A stretch of DNA of 64,000 bases from Rana temporaria. Lineage: Eukaryota; Chordata; Amphibia; Anura; Ranidae. The notes under the pieces were generated by a model. That model had not been told where the DNA came from, did not search any database, and was given only the letters and a program-made list of their open reading frames with translations. Below, piece by piece: positions 59,581 through 64,000 of this stretch (positions are counted from its first letter, which is position 1; each line of letters starts with the position of its first letter). A program made the translations under genes and the position numbers. The stretch is taken from the NCBI RefSeq assembly GCF_905171775.1, contig NC_053494.1, positions 120,805,528 to 120,869,527 on the forward strand, in the 5' to 3' direction.

Positions 59581-60545
59581 AGGAAAGTGCCGACGGTGAC
59601 GTCATCTCCGCTCGCGGCCGAGAGCGGAGATCTACTTCTTTACATACAAACATTCGCTGCATGCTGATTGTACCTCCTGTTAAATGTGAGTGTAATACCT
59701 TGTTTTAACCACTATTAAAATTGTGTTGAACCTATTACACTATGGAGTTTACATTTACTTTCATGTGAGTGGTCTGGAGCTTTACCCTTGGTGGACGTTT
59801 TGGAGTGACCCATAGAGTTTAGATTGCTGGAATCCTTCAATACATCTAACAGGCTGGTTTAACCTGTTTTGAGGTGAGAGGCTGGAATTATCTTCACGAG
59901 TCTGCACAAACTACACTGGAATTTCGTGCGGTGGATGGCAGCACTTATTTAATTATTATTTACACTTTTTTTTTGGAAGAGTTTGGACTGGCACTTTATT
60001 ATAAGTTTTTCTTGCACCTTTCTTTTGGAACTTTCCACTACTTTTGGAGTTTGACTTGAAACACTTTAATTAACTTGAAATTATTTATCAAATTTTTTTA
60101 TCAATCTTTTTTTACTCAACATTTTTTGCTTATATCTTATTATATTCTTTATATAATATTTTTATTCTGAAGATTATTTATTCACAAACATTGATTTTTA
60201 TTTTTAACATTATTTATCACTCAGATTTTACACTGTGTGTTTTTTTTGGGTCCTTCCTACGGATTTATCACTGTCAAGTTATCACTGTTTTATGACACTA
60301 TTGGATTGATATTAATGTGTTGACTATTAATTATTATTTTTAGTCTAATATTTTTTTTGGATTATTAATTTTCACTATCTCCACCTCATTCATCTCAATG
60401 TAGATGCCTTTGAAGGTATTGGAAACAAGGAGTGAAACATTATTTGGATTTAATCATTACTATCCATACGTTGCTGTGCGATATTTGGCATTTCAGTTAT
60501 TTTAGTTATTTTTGGCAAGCGCCTCTATTTACCCCCAATTTACAT
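59548..60545 (+). repeat. Penelope right arm (pseudo-LTR)
   Basis: Inverted partner of 56800-57800. Starts TAGCGTTGATCTGCTACGCA and ends ACCCCCAATTTACAT. Junction microhomology with the TGATCCACAA flank makes the last one or two bases ambiguous. Confidence 0.95.
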
Positions 60546-61170
60546 GATCCACAAAGCACTTACCTAGAAATTTTCAGCGGTGTAACTTAAATCCGTCCGG
60601 CGCAAGGCGTGCCTAATCTAATGGGGCGAGTCCCATTTAAATTAGGCGCGCTCCCGCGCCGGACGTACTGCGCATGCTCCCGACATTATTTTCCCGACGT
60701 GCTTTGCGCGGATTTACGTTGCACCGGGTTTTGAGAAACGCGACGGGCGTAAAAAAAAAAAAAAAAGAGTTGCGGCGGGAAAAAAAAAAATAAAAAAAAA
60801 AATTACAGTGACGCGGGATAGAAGGGTATACTTTTACAAGGTGTAAACAGTTTACACTTTGTAAAAGCAGCCCTAATTTTGCGACAGCAAACTAATACTT
60901 ACGGAGAAAAAACGAAGCGAAAAAGCTTCGTGGATCTCCGTAAGTGCTAATTTGCATACCCGACGCTGGATTTCGATGAGAAATGCCCCCAGCGGCGGCT
61001 GAGGTACTGCATCCTAAGATCCGACAGTGTAAGTCCCTTACACATGTCGGATCTTCTGCCTATCTATGAGAAACTGATTCTGTGGATCAGTTCCATAGAT
61101 AGAAACAGGGATACGACGGCGTATCAGTAGATACGCCGGCGTATCCCTTTTGTGGATCAGGCCCTGAGTT

Positions 61171-61960
61171 CCCAGCAAATACCCCTGCATAAGTTTTTCA
61201 AGCCTAGTGATGGGGTCTTAAGAAGTTAAAAAAGTGGTAACTTGCTACAGGAACAGTAGTAAAAGAATACAAATAATGCTGGGACAGGCTGTAGAAAGGA
61301 AGGGGGTTCGATTGGTACAGGCTAATCACTTTGTTTTTAGTACTTTATTTTAATTTGAATTCATAGAATACACTTTTATTTAATAATGTCATCATTTTAT
61401 TAACAATACAAACAAAAGTCCAATATAAACTTACTTGAAAAATCTCCTTTTTACATTTGAGTATTGCCTGGCTGTTGTCAATCTCTTGTCAGTCTCTTTC
61501 CACAGCTTCCTGGATTCCCAGCATTCATTGTACCTATTCCTCTATTCACTTTAAATTTCCAAGACTTAAATATGCCATCAGGGGTGGCCCGTCCTTTTAA
61601 GGGCGCACAGCCGCCACCCCCTCTATCCATCGCCGCCTCCCCTATCCATGTGTACAGCCCCTTGCAGGACGCCGGATGCATGAATTACAATGGCGGGGGT
61701 GTTTCTGGAGTGTCAGTAAGGCTGAAAGTAAGGTATTGACTACAAGAGTGACCACACATTTATTGTAACATTTACCAGTTGCTTTCAGTCTTCAATGCAA
61801 AAATGATTTGCGTAACTGGATATGCAACTATTTTATATCCTCTGAAATTTTCTAATTATTTTTTGTATTGTGAGAATGTCACGTCCTGTCACTGTGTGAT
61901 GAGGGCTAGGTGAAACTCATGGTTCTCATCCTTCTCAGCCATACAGGTTGTAGGGATTCA
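61171..61960. other. Unassigned intronic sequence
   Basis: No gene recognised; the segment 61575-61690 with GCCGCCACCCC may be a repeat fragment. Confidence 0.3.
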
Positions 61961-61967
61961 AAACTGT

Positions 61968-62264
61968 CTGTGTGTATGCTCCACGGCAGTTTTCCTGACA
62001 GGAAAACCGCTGGGAATCCTGGCGGGAAAAATTAGAACATGTTCTCTTTTTTCCTGCAACGATTCTCGGTAGTCCTTTTTCTATGGGAAACACTGCGGTG
62101 GAGCATACACACGGCCTGGTTTTCCGGCCAAAGCTCTCACGGCAGTTTTCCTGCCAGGAAAAACGGCCGTGTGTAGGGGGAAAAAGCAGGTTCTTGGCTT
62201 TCCCCTCGGTTTTCCCGGCGGTAAAAAGTCAGCCGAGAAACCCGTACGTGTGTACGAGGCATTA
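61968..62264. mobile_element. TACACACGACC-type MITE, left-truncated
   Basis: The right end CGTGTGTACGAGGCATTA is intact. The left shows GTGTGTATGCTCCACGGCAG rather than the full terminus. Repeated GGCAGTTTTCCTG-CAGGAAAA palindromic words link it to 2859-3396. Confidence 0.75.
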
Positions 62265-63365
62265 GATCTATATTTTGGGTTTATTATTTCCTCTTATGAG
62301 TGAATGGGAAAATACAATAGTGACATCTTCAAGTTGGGAAACATTGGACTCTTTATGGAGAAGATCTGATAACATGGTTAAAGTGTTTACCTCACATGGC
62401 CTGCAGGCTGATTTGTCAGACATAATTATCTGATAAGTGCACAAACATGCAAGCACCCTCCTATATCTAAAGAAGAGATAGTTATTGCACCCTTCATCAC
62501 AAGAGCATGGTGATTGGGGACTTTTCGTCATCTTGCGTAATATATAAATACATTTTTTTATGTAAAAAAGTTTTTCCAAAGATATTTAAAAATATTGTAT
62601 CACAGGACATTATAGTTATAATATGCATTGAAGGACCAGTGCCTGCTTTTGAATTTGTATTATTTCTGAATAGTACCCTCACCCATTGGCAAACATTCGT
62701 ACATTTCCAACAGAAGAACAGATGTAAACCAAGAGCTTTTTTACATGTGAGGTTGGGGGATGGTAAAACCATGTGTTTTTTACCACCCCCAACTGTGCCA
62801 CCTTTAGCTACAAAAGTCATACGCCTGCTGTGGCTGTGACAGAAAGTATACCCCTAGGTGAATGGGGCCGCATGGAAACGGCACACATTGTGATGCTGTA
62901 TTTAGGAAGTTAAAACAGGAGTTTAGGAGGCGACATGTTACCTCTTCACTGCCTGTTAACTGCTTCTAAAAAGCGATCCGAGCATGGATTGTATTTCAGA
63001 GAAGCAGCAGTCCTAAAAAAGCAGTTCTGATTGTACAGAAATAGGGATCAGGGTTAAAAAGAATGTAAGTACATGCACACACACATGCATATAAACATAC
63101 ATATATACACACACCCACACGCATCCTGTGTACTTGCACTCACTGCTGAGTAATGTCCTGTAGGGGGGTGGCAGAGAGCTCAGGGCTCTGGAAGATGCCT
63201 CCTCTTCCTCTGCTCTGCACATAACTTTGCTGACCGCTCTCCTGATGTGCCGATGTTGGGAGGAGTGGTGGGAGCTCGGACAGATCAGAATGCCTTTCTG
63301 TACTAGGATGCAGAACCCCTGACAACCTCAGACAAGGTTAATGTGCTTCTGTGTGTTCATTTCAA
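62265..63365. other. Unassigned intronic sequence
   Basis: A short CA/TA-rich patch at 63070-63120; no gene recognised. Confidence 0.35.
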
Positions 63366-63367
63366 TA

Positions 63368-63695
63368 CAGTAAAACCTTGGATTGTGAGCATAATTCGTT
63401 CCAGAAACATGCATGTAATCCAAAGCACTTGTATATCAAAGCATTTTTTTTTACAGGGTATAAAAGAGAAGAGCGTCACCTCTAAGTGTAGCAATAAGTT
63501 GCTAAATTGTGTACCTTCATTAAATGTAAACATATTGCTACACTTAGAGGCTACTCTTCTTTTTTTATACTCAGTTGTGACATGATGCTACTCTTATATC
63601 AAGACATCGCTTGTATATCAAGGCAAAATTTATTTAAAAATAATGTCTTGCAAAACGCTCTCAAACCAAGTTACTCTCAAACCAAGGTTTTACGG
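63368..63695. mobile_element. TA-flanked MITE, CAGTAAAACCTTGG type
   Basis: CAGTAAAACCTTGGATTG and the inverse CCAAGGTTTTACGG, flanked by TA on both sides. Inner repeated words (CTTGTATATCAA twice, TCTCAAACCAAG). TA duplication points to the Tc1/mariner/pogo group. Confidence 0.8.
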
Positions 63696-63729
63696 TATTG
63701 GCATATATTTTATTAAAATGTATATTTAA

Positions 63730-64000
63730 CTACTTGCTGAGCAGCCGCCGTCGTTTTACGGCGGCAGGTCAGCTCCCATGCGCGAGAGCCCGTAGCTCTA
63801 CGTCGGCTCTCTCACAGGCCACTATGCTCGGCCCCGACTCCTGTGCGCATGCCCGGCGGGCACGATCTCCGCCTGTACACGCGATCGCTCGTTACAGGGC
63901 GGGGAGCCGGAGCTGTGTGTGTAAACACACAGCTCCCGGTCCTGTCAGGGAGAGAAATGCTGATCTTCTGTTCATACAATGTATGAACAGAAGATCAGTA
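63730..64000. mobile_element. piggyBac-like MITE, runs off window end
   Basis: CTACTTGCTGAGCAGCCGCC follows TTAA (63726-63729), a diverged form of CCACTTAAGGACCGCC. A GAGCTGTGTGTGTAAACACA hairpin parallels those in the 27244 and 48769 copies. A perfect 18-bp inverted repeat sits at 63960-63998. Confidence 0.65.

Larger units (their letters stand above)
56672..60554 (+). mobile_element. Penelope-like retroelement, 5'-truncated, with kilobase inverted arms
   Basis: Flanked by TGATCCACAA at 56672-56681 and 60545-60554, a probable target duplication. Left arm 56800-57800 and right arm 59548-60545 are inverted copies of each other with few differences. Between them lie the C-terminal part of a reverse transcriptase, a complete GIY-YIG endonuclease and a 0.7-kb 3' region. 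Left of the left arm is 118 bp not mirrored on the right. Penelope-like elements are known for terminal pseudo-LTRs that can be inverted and for 5' truncation. The palindrome may reflect inversion during target-primed reverse transcription (inference). Confidence 0.92.
56592..61170. mobile_element. Fold-back MITE, GGGCCTGATCCACAAA type, split by Penelope element
   Basis: Left end GAGGGCCTGATCCACAAAAA and right end TTTTGTGGATCAGGCCCTGA are inverse. Inner TACGCCGGCGTATC and CCGTCCG words match the class at 25660 and 39113. Removing 56682-60544 would give a MITE of about 0.7 kb, the size of its relatives. Confidence 0.85.

Overview
This is eukaryotic, almost certainly vertebrate, intronic DNA. 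It is dense in DNA transposons and carries L2-type and Penelope-type retroelements, which fits a large amphibian genome. Several repeat families look like those I remember from true frogs (Ranidae), but that recollection is not a database match. There is no bacterial gene organisation, operon, CRISPR array, rRNA or convincing tRNA.

Only one piece of a host gene is supported: a 102-bp internal coding exon at 31638-31739 on the + strand. It has a polypyrimidine tract plus AG acceptor and a GT donor, and it encodes 34 in-frame codons of the N-terminal domain of the cell-polarity scaffold PARD3B. The rest of the window therefore reads as two very long introns of PARD3B, about 31.6 kb upstream and 32.3 kb downstream of the exon.

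Left third (1-20 kb): degenerate Tc1/mariner transposase copies at 213-1103, 1855-2480, 7480-8480, 13041-13352 and 17500-18055. There is one intact 340-codon DD34E transposase (5262-6284, minus) inside a complete 1.6-kb Tc1 element (5046-6649) that itself sits in a hAT MITE (4898-7022). Further hAT MITEs with exact 8-bp target duplications lie at 7984-8162, 14374-15279 and 16665-16994.

Middle (20-48 kb): minisatellites at 22004-22185, 22431-22590 and 34851-35598. Two L2-type LINE 3' ends lie in opposite orientation (25455-27145 minus, 28061-28975 plus). There are two large AT microsatellites (6650-6747 and 29578-29698), Harbinger-like and piggyBac-like MITEs, the PARD3B exon, a 2.6-kb non-autonomous hAT element (41143-43737) and a second fragment of the same family (46583-47264).

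Right third (48-64 kb): a three-level nest (piggyBac-like in Harbinger-like in hAT-like, 48239-50392) and a strand-asymmetric G-rich minisatellite (53200-54760). Next is a 3.9-kb Penelope-like element (56672-60554) whose GIY-YIG endonuclease frame is still open. It is bracketed by a nearly 1-kb inverted repeat and inserted into an older fold-back MITE (56592-61170). The Penelope arms carry hammerhead-ribozyme-like folds, and its 3' region carries five evenly scattered CTCF-like 14-mers.

Apart from the PARD3B exon, these features are not parts of a pathway. The window is a layered record of transposition inside one giant gene, with possible secondary effects on chromatin (CTCF-like motifs) and RNA structure.
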